DNA of 64,000 bases from Dendrolimus kikuchii (GCA_019925095.2 CM034392.1:16339387-16403386); one strand, 5' to 3'. Positions 11,808-22,204 are shown, numbered from the stretch's first letter. Made by a program: numbers and translations. Notes: generated from the letters alone by a model not told the origin.

Positions 11808-12660
11808 CTAGAGTTTACCCCGCGGCTACGCCGCGGGTTATAACCTCTAGTTCCTGCTTCTTGTTTAAAGAGCAGGCGTTAATACAGGTTACATTGTACA
11901 ACATCTTTATGTTAGTGCCATTTGCACCCAGAAAAATCACTTAATTTTATATCGCAAACTATCCGATTTCCTGGCATGAGTATATATGTCCATTTTCGGC
12001 ATTAAAACTACATTTAAACAAAATTACAATAAAAACGATCCAGTATCCCCAGTGTTTTCCGTGAAAACTTAACAGAAAGACATATCGAGTTACTATCGCA
12101 TTTTTATAGACGATGAATTTTTATATCTATACACTTGAGAAATGATTGGTCTCATCCAAACTTTCATCCTCTATTTCAAACTGTCCTAGTTTTATTTATC
12201 TATTCCCCGTCAATGAAAACTACAAAAAGGACAAACACAGCAAAAAAGGACAAAAAATCCAAAAGGACAAAACGAGCTAAAAGGACAAAAAGGGACAAAA
12301 AGAGCAAAAAGGACAGAAAGAGCAAAAAGGTCAAAAAGAGCAAAAAGGATAAAAAAGCGAAAAGGAGGAAAAGAGCAAAAAGGATAAAAAGAGCAAAACG
12401 GACAAAAAGGACAAAATAACCAAAATGACGAAAATGGCAAATCACAAAACCAACCAAAACCTATCCCACTTTCGGGACAAACTTTACATAAATCTTTCCC
12501 AAATCTATCCCATTATCCGAGATGAAAAATATCCCTTGTTCACCCTCGGTATGAAAATTACATGTATACCGATTTTCAGCCAAATCCGTCCAGTAGTTTT
12601 TCCGTGAAAACGGAACAGACAAACAGACAGAGTTACTTTCGCATTTATAACAAATTTTTA
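11808..12660 (-). mobile_element. Helentron/HINE-like element, copy A
   Basis: In minus orientation the left end near 12,655 reads ATAAATGCGAAAGTAACTCT, followed by CTGTTTGTCTGTTCCG and a CACGG block. The same order occurs in copies B (40,062) and C (49,914). The other end (11,808-11,850) is a strong GC-rich hairpin whose arms include CCCGCGGC and GCCGCGGG, finishing CTCTAG-T. A degenerate second GCGATAGTAACTCG block sits near 12,090. The middle is a 9-bp minisatellite. A 3' hairpin, a CTAG end and the lack of coding fit non-autonomous Helitron/Helentron (HINE) elements. That class name is inference; the homology of the three copies is seen directly. Confidence 0.65.
12215..12447. repeat. 9-bp minisatellite of copy A
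   Basis: Tandem, slightly degenerate 9-bp units, on the plus strand mostly AAAAAGGAC and AAAAAGAGC. Because the unit is a multiple of three and free of stops, several frames on both strands stay open and yield Lys-rich or Phe-rich pseudo-proteins. Confidence 0.9.
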
Positions 12661-12664
12661 ATAA

Positions 12665-13825
12665 ACATGTTTCTCTGGGCGGATTTTTATGAAAATCTTA
12701 ATTATCTTAAAACTTAATCTTGTGCGTTGATTCCGCTTTGCATAACAACTTCTAAATATCTGAAAAATCACCTTTTTCCCAAAATAAGTGCCGGATGTTC
12801 GTTTGTCCTTATCCGTTGGGTTTTTGTTTCCGCTTACTGAGTCTTCAGATACATCACCGTGTGGCGGAAGCATTAAATGTGAACAGGCGGTAGTAGTACA
12901 GAAAACACTTAATCGAACAGCTTTGACTGACTTTGTTATTGATTTCTCTCACAATTTGTCGCAATTTCGCTACAAAACTTTGTAGCGTGTATAAACTACA
13001 TCTCTATGTATCTCTTCTGTTCGTTGTATGTCCTTGAACTCCTAAACAGTTGGATCAATTTTAAAACGTTTTATGTGTATGTACGTATGGGTCCCGGTAT
13101 GGTTTAGATTCATAATTGGACCCGGAAACGGCTTTCAGGAGTTCGATTAAATGATTTCTGAAGATTTTGTATGTATTAGAGAGAGTCCCAGGATGATTTA
13201 GATTCTCAATTGCATCGGGTAGATGGCGCACTAATCGGGGTGTAGATTTCTATTTTTTCAGGGCAGGATAACATCTACCAGGCTTCTTTTAAAATTTCTT
13301 CCCTAGATCTCTACCATTAATTTCCGAAAAAAATACTGCGATATACACAGACTGACGAGCATGACTATTTCATAAGGATTCCGTTTTTCCCAAATGAGAA
13401 CGAGACTACAAAATCAGTTAATCAGTTTTTTATAATAAAAGTTCACCTTAACACACAACGAAAATGACTCGGATTGTTATACAACATAGAACAGGCAAGA
13501 TTCAATTTATAAGTTGGTCTTGTTCCCCAATTTACTCAGTGTTAGTTTAGTGACTTGCCATTTTATAAAAGAGTGCTATATAAACTCGACCCCAATTCAG
13601 GACGTTCTTCGGGGCGGTTTCTCTTTACGCTTGATTAAATCAATTCCGCCTTCTTCTTATAAAGTTATTAGGGTCGAGACTAAAACTGACAGAATGAATT
13701 AAAAAATGCTGGTCAAGTTCGTCTCGGTTCACGCTCAGTGACGGGTTCTCAAGAAGCAACGAACCTTCATCGATCTTACTATTTAAATGCGGAACCCTAA
13801 GAAAGAGTAAATCTCACATTTTATC
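12665..13825. other. Intergenic with old dispersed-repeat text
   Basis: No gene is supported. Around 13,010-13,260 there are blocks such as CTTGAACTCCTAAACAGTTG and GGTCCCGGTATGGTTTAGAT, the latter echoed at 13,185-13,215 (TCCCAGGATGATTTAGATTC). Such text is typical of non-autonomous Helitron-like repeats, but ends were not found. Confidence 0.35.
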
Positions 13826-14120
13826 CGTGCAGGAACGGAGAAAGAATACAATTTCCTGCGGCTGGGCGGCTTGTCGTAAGAGGCGACAAAACAACCCACA
13901 GTCAGGTGGTAGGGCATTTGCCCGACTGGATGGCTACCACCCCTGGTCTAAAGTCTGTCGCCATAACAACCTTGAGTTGTGTTCCGGCATTAGTGACCAG
14001 GTTCCAGTCTCCCTTAAGAGAGCAACAGCGCATTTGTAGCAAATGCCCATAGGCGATGGTAACCGCTTTCCATCAAGTGGGCCGTCTGCCTGTCTGCTGA
14101 ACTCCTGCAATAAAAAAATA
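13824..14120 (+). repeat. ~300-bp SINE-like repeat, copy 1
   Basis: Starts ATCCGTGCAGGAACGGAGAA and ends with CTGAACTCCTGCAATAAAAA. Related copies lie at 25,163 (+), 27,078 (-) and 63,298 (+), and all begin at the same base. Truncated relatives are at 16,985, 35,565, 43,625, 47,085 and 58,230. A fixed 5' end, ~300-bp length, A-rich tail and lack of coding fit a SINE. GGTTCCAGTCTCC near 14,000 vaguely resembles a B box. The last ~80 bp resemble the 3' end of the CR1-like LINE at 5,270. Confidence 0.7.
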
Positions 14121-14227
14121 AAGTAAAAAAAAACACACGAAACATTAAACAACATAAAAATCTTGATCAAACCAATTCTAAAACATTTTTAAATTCTACC
14201 TCTTTTACAGTTTCTTCAAAATTTTCC

Positions 14228-14440
14228 ATCGTATAAGCCGCACACAGAAGGTTTGCCGATGACTACTTACTATTATTACTGTATTGTATTACTTACTATT
14301 ATTGTATATACTTATGTAAAGTATATACAATAATACATTTCGACAAATATTTATGTAACCGTTTTTGTAAACCCTACTGACTATCGACGCGTGACATCAT
14401 GAGGCTATCGGCAAACCTTCTGCGCACGGGTAGTAGTTCA
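14228..14440. repeat. Foldback/MITE-like element
   Basis: CAGAAGGTTTGCCGAT at the left is matched by ATCGGCAAACCTTCTG at the right (about 14,413-14,428), with partly matching flanks. The AT-rich interior has no coding potential. The same motif appears as a tandem direct duplication near 43,230-43,320. Confidence 0.55.
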
Positions 14441-14444
14441 AAAT

Positions 14445-14900
14445 GTGCGCATATCAAAGCGCATTATTATGTTAAAACTATATATTAACTTACTTAAATA
14501 AAAAAGTAATTATGAAACATCATTATCATTATTCAAGTTCTTCGTCTATATTATATATGCTTTAATTTTTTTCATCCGTCAATTATATGTAACAGAAATA
14601 AAAAAGTTACCTAGTGTCACCCCTGATTTTAAGTTTTTTGCACTTTCACTAAACTGTGGCACAGAAGAATATAGAAGACACCTTCCATCACAAAATTCAT
14701 TTAAAGAAAGCCAATAAAGTTAGTCAATAAAATGTTACAGAATTCTAAAGAGATATACAAACCAACTTTATTTAACTTCCGCAAAGCTTAATTCTTGGAC
14801 CACTTTTATTTATTCTAGACAGGTCTGATATGAAAAAATAGACCGGAGACAAAATAGGACGCAAGAATACAGTGCACGTGCAGTTTACTAAGCCTTTAGT
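14445..14900. other. Intergenic, no feature seen
   Basis: AT-rich, without supported genes. Confidence 0.5.
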
Positions 14901-14902
14901 GA

Positions 14903-15092
14903 CGTCTAAGCATAGGACAGCTGCGTTTAGGGGTTGTTTCAAATTTACAACAACTAGTTGCTGAAATGATCTCCCACCACCTTTCAGGAATATAAAATCG
15001 GCTATTTCATTTAAAGTTCATTACAGACAGTATTTGATGGAGGAACAAAAAAATGGCTTTTATGACACTTATTCAAGTGTTGAACTGTAGAT
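14903..15092 (+). mobile_element. LINE ORF2 C-terminal remnant
   Basis: The frame reads KHRTAAFRGCFKFTTTSC, stop, NDLPPPFRNIKSAISFKVHY and ends at a stop at about 15,089. This matches the C-terminal region of many CR1/jockey-type LINE proteins, where a Trp precedes N-x-L-P and an SxxxFK motif follows. The Trp codon is TGA here, so the copy is dead. The family is not assigned. Confidence 0.55.
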
Positions 15093-15315
15093 TTTTTCTG
15101 AAAATAATTTAACGCCTTTTTCCACAATACATATGTGTTTTCTTTTCTTTTCACACCACTATCTTTTCGATATATGTTATGAAGTCTTTTTTATCAATTT
15201 TTTTTTAAATATTAAAGTATTTCTTTTTCTAATATAATTACAGTATATATATTATATATGTATTTATGTTTATGTTGTATGTGTTTATGTATACACGTAC
15301 TTATATATATAAAAT

Positions 15316-16975
15316 ATGTATAAAGATGTTGTGAGTTATTGGATCAAGTGTATGGAGGTTCGGGCTGTAACGGACGAAGCCGTCCAAGCGAAGGATACTG
15401 TTCTGGCGGTGTCGCTTGATATAGCGAACGCCTTTAACAGCCTCCCTCACGAGACGATCACGAACTCCGTGCACACGGAGTTCCCCCGTACCTCACGAGG
15501 CTGTTGGGCGCGTACCTCCAGGACAGGTACATCTTTGGGAGGGCGGTGAGTCCGAGAATCGCGCGTTAGGTCGGCGACGCGTCGCGTGCGGCGTTCCACA
15601 GGGGTCGGTCCTCGGGCCGATTCATTGGAACGTCGGTTATGACTGGATCCTTCGGGTTCCGGTCCAGCCCGGAATAGGGCTAATCTGCTTTGCGGATGAC
15701 ACCCTACTCACGACACGCGCTGCGTCTTACGCGGAATCCGTAGACTTCGCCAATGACAGATTGGCGATCGTGGTCCAAAGAATAGGTAGATTGGGCTTGA
15801 AGGTCTCCCCCGCGAAAACGGAGGCCGTCATGTTCCATAGGCAGTTTCGTAATCCTCCCGCGGACTTGACCGTTATAGTTCAAGGGGTAGACATTCGCGT
15901 AGGCCCCCAGATGAAATATCTGGGGCTAATACTCGATGGGAAATGGCTGTTTAAAGCGCACTTTGAGCAGCTAGTTCCCAAACTCGTGAGGTCCGCAGGT
16001 GCCCTTTCTCGGCTTCTTCCCAACGTGGGGGGACCGGTGGGGACGACCAGGAAACTCTACTCGGGCATCCTTAGGAGTATGGCCCTGTACGGTGCACCCG
16101 TTTGGTCCACTGCACTTCACCGCCACAATAGGACTCTGTTGTGCTGCGCACAGCGGGTCCTGGCAGTGAGGACCATTCGTGGATACCGTACAGTGTCGTG
16201 GACGGCGTCGACACTCTTGGCAGGCGATCCGCCCTGGCCTCTCCAGGCAGACGTACTTGCCAAAGTTCGGCGCTCCCGGCAGGATGCCCTCGCACGTGGC
16301 CTGGTTTACTGCCAGGCCGAGCTTCAGGCGATCAGGACGCGGGAAACCGCGACCATGATCCAATCTTGGTCAGTAGAGTTGAAAAACCCTGTGGCTGGCA
16401 TTGATACGGTGGAAGCGGTGCGCCCACACCTGTTGCGATGGCTCTCGCGGAAACGCGGGACCCTGACCTTCAGGATGACGCAGATACTTACCGGGCATGG
16501 GGGCTTAGATAAGTATCTGAATCATATCGTGGGCTGCCTGCCTTCACCCCAATGTCGCTAGTGTGGCGCACAAGACACGGCGTTTCATACGCTAGTCAAG
16601 TACGCAGCATGGGCACAACAGAGGTTTGAACTCGAGACAATAGTAGGTCCGATCGATTCGCTCGGCAGTCTGGTGCAAGCCATGCTGCAAAGCGATGACC
16701 ATTAGGTGGGTGCGTCCAATTTCTGCGAGGCTGTAATGTCTCAAAAGGAGGCCGCAGAACGAGATAGGGAGAGAGGTACAAGTGCGCATGCGTCCCACGG
16801 GTACCGACGTCAGTCGGGGTCCTGGAGGCGCAGATATGCGCATGACTTCCTTGAAAATACCGCTGCAGGGGCCCTCTAGCATCTAAGGAGCAGAGGAGTC
16901 TTTACCCCTGTTGACGAAGTGAGTTTGCACTGCTTCCCGGGGCATTCTCAAGCACTGATGCGCTAGGATCGGCGT
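15316..16975 (+). mobile_element. R1-clade LINE, 5'-truncated and decayed (copy 1)
   Basis: The segment encodes the reverse transcriptase and C-terminus of an R1-like element. VSLDIANAFNSLPHE (RT block A) is at 15,410-15,465, then after frame damage CGVPQGSVLGP and CFADDTLL (catalytic F-A-D-D near 15,700). A long frame (15,761 first Met) carries the thumb and connection region to 16,561. There a TAG stands where the sister copy at 52.7 kb has Gln in its C-R-Q-C-G knuckle. Past the stop the frame continues with zinc-knuckle-like AAWAQQRFELE text and ends near 16,880. R1 elements classically sit in 28S rDNA. No rDNA flanks this copy, so it belongs to a dispersed R1-clade family or is a displaced copy. 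At least one frameshift near 15,470-15,580 and the nonsense codon make it a pseudogene. Confidence 0.8.
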
Positions 16976-16979
16976 ATTT

Positions 16980-17212
16980 TTGTTATTGCAGGAAATCAGC
17001 AGACAGGCAGACGGCCCACTTGATGGAAAGCGGTTACCATCGCCTATGGACATTTGCAACAGCAAAGTTGCTACAAATGCGCTGCTGCTCTCTTAAGGGA
17101 GACTGGAACCTGGTCACTAATGCCGGAACACAACTCAAGTTGTTATGGCGACATACTTTAGACCAGGGGTGGTATCCATCCAGTCGGGCAAATGCCCTAC
17201 CACCTGGCGGAA
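16980..17212 (-). repeat. ~300-bp SINE-like repeat, truncated copy 2
   Basis: In minus orientation it runs from CCAGGTGGTAGGGCATTTG at 17,210 to the A-rich tail near 16,985. It lacks the first ~90 bp of the complete copies and directly abuts the 3' side of the R1 copy. Confidence 0.75.
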
Positions 17213-17505
17213 ATTTTACTTATTGATTTTTAGTTACTCATGAAATCGGTTTCTTTCTTGTTTTTTATTTTAAACTTTTAAGTTACATATATGGTATCCC
17301 TAATAAAGTAGTTTCTCGAACGCGGAAATGAAAGCTATATGAAATAGAAACGTATTTAAAAAACGTCGTTAAATGCAACTTGAAGCTAAATTATCTGTAC
17401 TTATGAACCTGAAATAATTGTCATTACTTTTCACTAACAAACACATCGTTATCATGGTAACGCAAACAGTTTTGCTACCACATATTGGTCAATAAATAAA
17501 TGTAT
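17213..17505. other. Intergenic, no feature seen
   Basis: AT-rich spacer. Confidence 0.5.
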
Positions 17506-17510
17506 ACTAG

Positions 17511-17616
17511 TCAGTCCTGATACTCGTCGGCCTCAGCCGCAGCGCCGCTCGTGCATTTTGGTTTACAGAAAGCCAACTCGACGCAACCTCCGGCCGCGTC
17601 TTCATTTTCATCCGTT
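17511..17616 (-). other. Possible host coding exon, 3' part, split by gypsy element 1
   Basis: Just outside the gypsy target duplication the minus strand reads an unusually GC-rich open stretch ending at TGA 17,511. Its product includes TTDENEDAAGG, CVELAFCKPKC and ends AEADEYQD. On the far side of the element (22,199-22,235) the same frame stays open for about a dozen codons, back to a TAA preceded by a TCTAAC branch-point-like motif and an AG. This is consistent with a short terminal coding exon interrupted by the retrotransposon. I do not recognise the protein, and it could be a chance open frame. Confidence 0.3.
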
Positions 17617-17621
17617 GTTTT

Positions 17622-17780
17622 TGATAAATATCCAGGCACTAGCTTGCTATTTACTAATATTAAATAAGGATTCACTGATACAAGAAATAAACTGACCATT
17701 CGTAGACGTATTTATTGCCGGACTAAATTATCCGTAACTACCCTATATTACATTATATAAAAAGTAACACATACATTACA
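17622..17780 (-). repeat. 3' LTR of gypsy element 1
   Basis: 159 bp, apparently identical to 22,040-22,198. Preceded in element orientation by the polypurine tract at 17,781-17,792. Confidence 0.92.
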
Positions 17781-17868
17781 CCCTCACCCTTAATTAACAA
17801 CACTTTGTTTTTAAATAACAATCGAGAAATAGCAACAATGTATATATATAAGTTCTTAAAATCTACAA

Positions 17869-20800
17869 TTAATCAATCTCTATTCCGAAACGTGTAACAG
17901 GCTTTCGAATGCGCTTGGGAGGTTGTGGCGGTGAAACAGGCAAGCTTTGCCCGCTGTCTATAGCCACAGAAACCGGTATGTTGTCATCAGGCAAATCTGG
18001 TTCTACTGATACCCCAGCCTCCGGCAGTTGCCTCGTTGGGGGAGTGGTATTATTACCTGGTGCCATGTCTGACTGTAGATCTAAGTATAGCCATCTTTTC
18101 TTAATTTGATCGACATGCCTTTTAATCGGTGGACCGTCTTCCTGACCTACTAAATAGTTACGTGAACCTATCTTTTCTCTTATGCTTCCCCTAATCCATT
18201 TATTGCCTCCACTATAATTACGTATCCATACCTCTTCTCCTTCTTTAAAACCTCTAGTTTTACCCCCCGCATAACCAGACTGTTTATTTTGTGCTACTTG
18301 CACTTTATCCTCAATAGTCCTATTTCCTCGCAATAAATCTAGTCGCGATCTTAAATTTCTACGCTGCAATAACATTGCTGGGGATACACCTGTTGTGCTG
18401 TGTTCAACATTTCTATACGCCATCAAGTATGTTTGTAAAGCCGTGTCTAAATCACACCCATCTCGCAGTGATTTTTTTAAAGCACGCTTACAAAGTTTAA
18501 CTGCCCCTTCGGCCGCACCGTTTGACGAAGGATGATAGACAGGAGAAAATGATAGCTTAATACCATTGTTTGTCATAAAATCTGCATATTCCCTACTAGA
18601 AAATGGAGGCCCATTATCCGAAACTACCTCCCTGGGTAATCCAAAACGTGCAAATGTTTCTCTCAATACTTTTATTACAGCATTTGCCGTGGTGCCATGC
18701 ATTTGAAATACTTCTAACCATTTCGAAGTTGCATCTACTAAAACCAAAAAGGTTTTTCCGTGAAAAGGGCCTAAAAAATCGACGTGTAGTCTAGACCATG
18801 GTTCTGGGATATAAGGCCAGGGTTGGGGTGTCGCGCGTGCTGGCCCTGAATTCTCCACTGCACAAGTAGTACACGTGACGCATGCACGTTCGATTGCAGT
18901 GTCAATGCCTGGCCACCAAACTAAACTACGAGCCATACTTTTCATTTTTACCATCCCCAAATGACTAGCATGAAGTTCCTTTAATATGTATTCTACTAAA
19001 GTAACTGGTATCACTATCCTATAACCCCACATAATACACCCGAAATCTAAAAATAATTCATTGCGGCGGATAAAATAAGGTTTTAAAGTTTCGCTATCAC
19101 ATTTTCTTGGCCAACCATTTTGTATATACCAGATCACTTTTTGTAATAACTCGTCTTTTTGTTGATGCTTAACTACTGTTTCTCTCGTTATAGGCAAAAA
19201 TTTTTGAATAAAATTGATATAAGTGACTTCTTTTATCTGCCTTTTTTTAACCTCTACTGGTAAGCGTGATAAAGCATCTGCTGCATTTTTATTGCTACAA
19301 ACATATTCTATGTTATAATCATATCCTGCTAATAATACCGCCCAGCGTTGTATTCTACTCGCTGCCATCACTGGTATACCCGATTTGTCCCCAAAAATAG
19401 TCACAAGTGGTTTGTGATCTGTACGTAAAGTAAATTTTCTGCCGTAAAGATATTGGTGAAATTTCTTAACACCATATATTATGGCTAAAGCTTCTTTCTC
19501 TATTTGTGAATACGACTTTTCTGCCGAGTTAAGGACCCGTGACGCATATGCTATGGGTCGCTCACCCTCCGACGTAACGTGCGATATTACGGCTCCTACC
19601 CCCACGCTACTAGCGTCTGTTGTTAAAATTAGTGGCAATTCAGGCGAATAGTGTGCCAACACCTCACTAGAAATTAACACGTCCTTTATACGGTTAAATG
19701 CAACATCGCATAGGTGATCCCATTCATATTTCACGTCCTTCTGTAGTAATCTATATAACGGTGCTAAAATGGTACTTAAGTTTGGCACAAATTTTGCATA
19801 ATACATTACTAAACCTAAAAATGATCGTAATTCAGAAACATTAGATGGCACTGTGACTTTTTTAATTGCAAGAATTTTATTCGGACATGTATGAACCCCC
19901 TGTTTATCAATTACGAAACCAAGATATGTCACAGAGTCCGCAAAAAAGCAACACTTATTTTTTTTAATTTTTAATCCGTATTTTTGTAGTCTATTAAATA
20001 CTTCATAAAGAGTCTCCAAATGAGACTGGTCATTCTCCCCTGTTATGATGACATCATCAAGAAAAACACCCACCCTTGGTAAATCTGAGAAAATTTGTTC
20101 CAATTTTCTCTGGAAAATGCCGGGGCTAGACGCTAAACCATAAATTAACCTGTTGTACATGAATAGACCTTTATGCGTGTTAATTACTGTGTATTTCTTA
20201 GATTCGTCCAGTTCAAATTGAGCATATGCCTGTGACAAGTCTAACTTTGTGTATTTTTCCCCACCGTATAATTTGGCAAGCAAATCTTCCACCCTAGGTA
20301 AAGGAAAACGATCCACTTCGAGGCATTTATTTAAAGTCACCTTAAAATCACCACATATGCGTATAGTTCCGTCCTTTTTCATGACGGGGACGATAGGCGT
20401 GGCCCAGTCAGACGTGGCCACCGGTGAGATCACTCCATCGCTCATGAGCTGGTCGAGCGCGCGCTCAACCGGCTCCCGCAGCGCATACGCCAGCGGCCTC
20501 GCACGCATGAACACCGGCCTCGCGTCAGCCTTCAGCCGAAACCCTACTTTGCCGCCTGTGAACCTCCCAAGCCCGTCCGAGAACACCTCACAATATCTGG
20601 AACTAAAATCGTTCAAGTTAAATTTTGTATTATTAATATTAGTATAATTTAATGTGGGTATATCGATTTTCAGTTCATTTATCCATTGTCTTCCTAACAA
20701 ACTAGTTTTACCACACTTAATCACGTATAAGTCTAAAAATTTACTCGTGTCTTTATATTTTACCAAAGGTTTAATTTTTCCCATCGGTTTAACTATTTCT

Positions 20801-21966
20801 CCAGTATAGTATCTTAAAATTAATTGACAATCCATTATTTCATGATTACTAAAATATTTTTGATAACACACATAACTAATGCACGAAATTGCACTACCCG
20901 TATCTATCTCCATTGATAACATTGTATTATCGACACTGATGTTTATGGTGTATGGTCCAAGCTTATTTACTTTTTTTACACATAAAGAATAGTTGTTTAC
21001 CTCGTCACTACTAATATCTTCCTCTATAGTACCTTCCATTTCTTCATCTTGGACATTATACATTGATGAAGAAGATCGAATTCGCGGGCACATTTTCTTC
21101 AAATGTCCCTCTCGGTTGCACACTCGACAAACGTACCTTTTAAATTTACATATACTAGGGTTATGTTTTCCCCCGCAAACTTTGCAATTGAATAACTCAG
21201 CCGGCGTTAATTTTCCTTGCCTTGATGTAAGTGTCCGCCCGCTCCGCTCCGTCACAATCGCTCCGCTTGTGAACTTTGCGCCACCGGTTCGCACTGGCTC
21301 ATTATGCGCGGACTGCGCTCGCGTACCGCTGCTCCCGCCAGCGGTTGCGTAGCTTCGGTCCCGGTTGCTGCCAGGCTGGCGATTTCGCCATTTAACTTCT
21401 GTCATCTGGTTCACAAAGTTATCTTCACTTAGTTTTTTGGTCCGGTTTTCCATTAAAGCGGCATCTGTCTCAGCTGTCTCCATGGTTATAGCCATTTTAA
21501 ATGCTGAATCAAATGATAACTCCTCTTCCGCAAACATCCTTTGTCTAATGTTATCATTCAGTAATCCACATACGAACTGGTCTCTTAAATTTTCCTTTAA
21601 ACTTTTTGAACAAAACCCACAGTGTTTTGTTAATCGTTTCAAGTCTGCCACATACTCGGCTATACTTTCCCCCTGTTTTTGTATACGTTGTCTAAATTTA
21701 AACCTTTCTGCTAAATAACTTGGTTTAGGCTGTAAATGTTTTCTCATAATTTCTACAAGTTCATTAAAGCCTTTTGTGGCGGGTTTGTCAGGTGTACACA
21801 AATTAACCATCAATTCATATGCTTCACTCCCAATTACAGTGATTAAAGTAGCCGTTTGTAATGTTGATTTTACCTCATTAACAATGAAATACTGTTCTAA
21901 CCTGTCTACATATAGGTTCCAACTATCCTTCTCGAGATCAAATGGTTCGAGTTTTCCTACTGCCAT
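17869..21966 (-). CDS. Gag-Pol polyprotein of gypsy element 1
   Basis: A single 1,365-codon frame with all parts of a Ty3/gypsy polyprotein in the usual order. The Gag-like N-terminus spans about residues 1-250. Two Cys-rich zinc knuckles follow at ~258-293 (C-K-V-C..., then C-R-V-C-N-R-E-G-H...C). The aspartic protease D-T-G-S is at ~355-358, and the reverse transcriptase has L-D-D at ~636-638. RNase H starts at the T-T-D-A-S block (~784). The integrase has an H-H-C-C zinc finger (~998-1035) and D, D, E at about 1062, 1117 and 1154. No stop or frameshift is seen and no envelope frame follows. The length is typical of elements that fuse gag and pol. The start was chosen because the ATG at 21,966 precedes a normal Gag opening, ~75 nt inside the 5' LTR boundary. 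It is probably translated from an LTR-driven RNA and possibly still competent; activity is not shown. Confidence 0.92.
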   Translation of the reverse strand: MAVGKLEPFDLEKDSWNLYVDRLEQYFIVNEVKSTLQTATLITVIGSEAYELMVNLCTPDKPATKGFNELVEIMRKHLQPKPSYLAERFKFRQRIQKQGESIAEYVADLKRLTKHCGFCSKSLKENLRDQFVCGLLNDNIRQRMFAEEELSFDSAFKMAITMETAETDAALMENRTKKLSEDNFVNQMTEVKWRNRQPGSNRDRSYATAGGSSGTRAQSAHNEPVRTGGAKFTSGAIVTERSGRTLTSRQGKLTPAELFNCKVCGGKHNPSICKFKRYVCRVCNREGHLKKMCPRIRSSSSMYNVQDEEMEGTIEEDISSDEVNNYSLCVKKVNKLGPYTINISVDNTMLSMEIDTGSAISCISYVCYQKYFSNHEIMDCQLILRYYTGEIVKPMGKIKPLVKYKDTSKFLDLYVIKCGKTSLLGRQWINELKIDIPTLNYTNINNTKFNLNDFSSRYCEVFSDGLGRFTGGKVGFRLKADARPVFMRARPLAYALREPVERALDQLMSDGVISPVATSDWATPIVPVMKKDGTIRICGDFKVTLNKCLEVDRFPLPRVEDLLAKLYGGEKYTKLDLSQAYAQFELDESKKYTVINTHKGLFMYNRLIYGLASSPGIFQRKLEQIFSDLPRVGVFLDDVIITGENDQSHLETLYEVFNRLQKYGLKIKKNKCCFFADSVTYLGFVIDKQGVHTCPNKILAIKKVTVPSNVSELRSFLGLVMYYAKFVPNLSTILAPLYRLLQKDVKYEWDHLCDVAFNRIKDVLISSEVLAHYSPELPLILTTDASSVGVGAVISHVTSEGERPIAYASRVLNSAEKSYSQIEKEALAIIYGVKKFHQYLYGRKFTLRTDHKPLVTIFGDKSGIPVMAASRIQRWAVLLAGYDYNIEYVCSNKNAADALSRLPVEVKKRQIKEVTYINFIQKFLPITRETVVKHQQKDELLQKVIWYIQNGWPRKCDSETLKPYFIRRNELFLDFGCIMWGYRIVIPVTLVEYILKELHASHLGMVKMKSMARSLVWWPGIDTAIERACVTCTTCAVENSGPARATPQPWPYIPEPWSRLHVDFLGPFHGKTFLVLVDATSKWLEVFQMHGTTANAVIKVLRETFARFGLPREVVSDNGPPFSSREYADFMTNNGIKLSFSPVYHPSSNGAAEGAVKLCKRALKKSLRDGCDLDTALQTYLMAYRNVEHSTTGVSPAMLLQRRNLRSRLDLLRGNRTIEDKVQVAQNKQSGYAGGKTRGFKEGEEVWIRNYSGGNKWIRGSIREKIGSRNYLVGQEDGPPIKRHVDQIKKRWLYLDLQSDMAPGNNTTPPTRQLPEAGVSVEPDLPDDNIPVSVAIDSGQSLPVSPPQPPKRIRKPVTRFGIEID

Positions 21967-22018
21967 TATAGTGTTCTAGCTTACTCGAACTTCACAATAA
22001 CGCGCAACGCGAGTGGTT

Positions 22019-22037
22019 CTTCTAATCCTCGTCGCCA
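22019..22037 (-). other. Primer binding site of gypsy element 1
   Basis: In element orientation TGGCGACGAGGATTAGAAG begins two bases after the 5' LTR. The leading TGG pairs with tRNA CCA. I did not assign the tRNA. Confidence 0.7.
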
Positions 22038-22039
22038 GT

Positions 22040-22198
22040 TGATAAATATCCAGGCACTAGCTTGCTATTTACTAATATTAAATAAGGATTCACTGATACA
22101 AGAAATAAACTGACCATTCGTAGACGTATTTATTGCCGGACTAAATTATCCGTAACTACCCTATATTACATTATATAAAAAGTAACACATACATTACA
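22040..22198 (-). repeat. 5' LTR of gypsy element 1
   Basis: 159 bp, apparently identical to 17,622-17,780. Confidence 0.92.
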
Positions 22199-22204
22199 GT
22201 TTTA

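Larger units (their letters stand above)
17622..22198 (-). mobile_element. Complete Ty3/gypsy LTR retrotransposon (element 1)
   Basis: A 4,577-bp element in minus orientation with two 159-bp LTRs (17,622-17,780 and 22,040-22,198) that look identical base for base. They begin TG and end CA. Target duplication GTTTT is present at 17,617-17,621 and 22,199-22,203. In element orientation the 5' LTR is followed two bases later by a TGGCGACGAGG primer-binding-like site. A purine run (AAGGGTGAGGG) ends exactly at the 3' LTR. One open frame covers gag and pol. Identical LTRs and an open frame point to recent insertion. A Mag-like lineage is likely from the short LTRs and fused frame, but this is inference. 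Confidence 0.93.

Noticed and set aside
12135..12457. Lys-rich and Phe-rich open frames on both strands
   Set aside because: Artefacts of the AAAAAGGAC-type 9-bp repeat.
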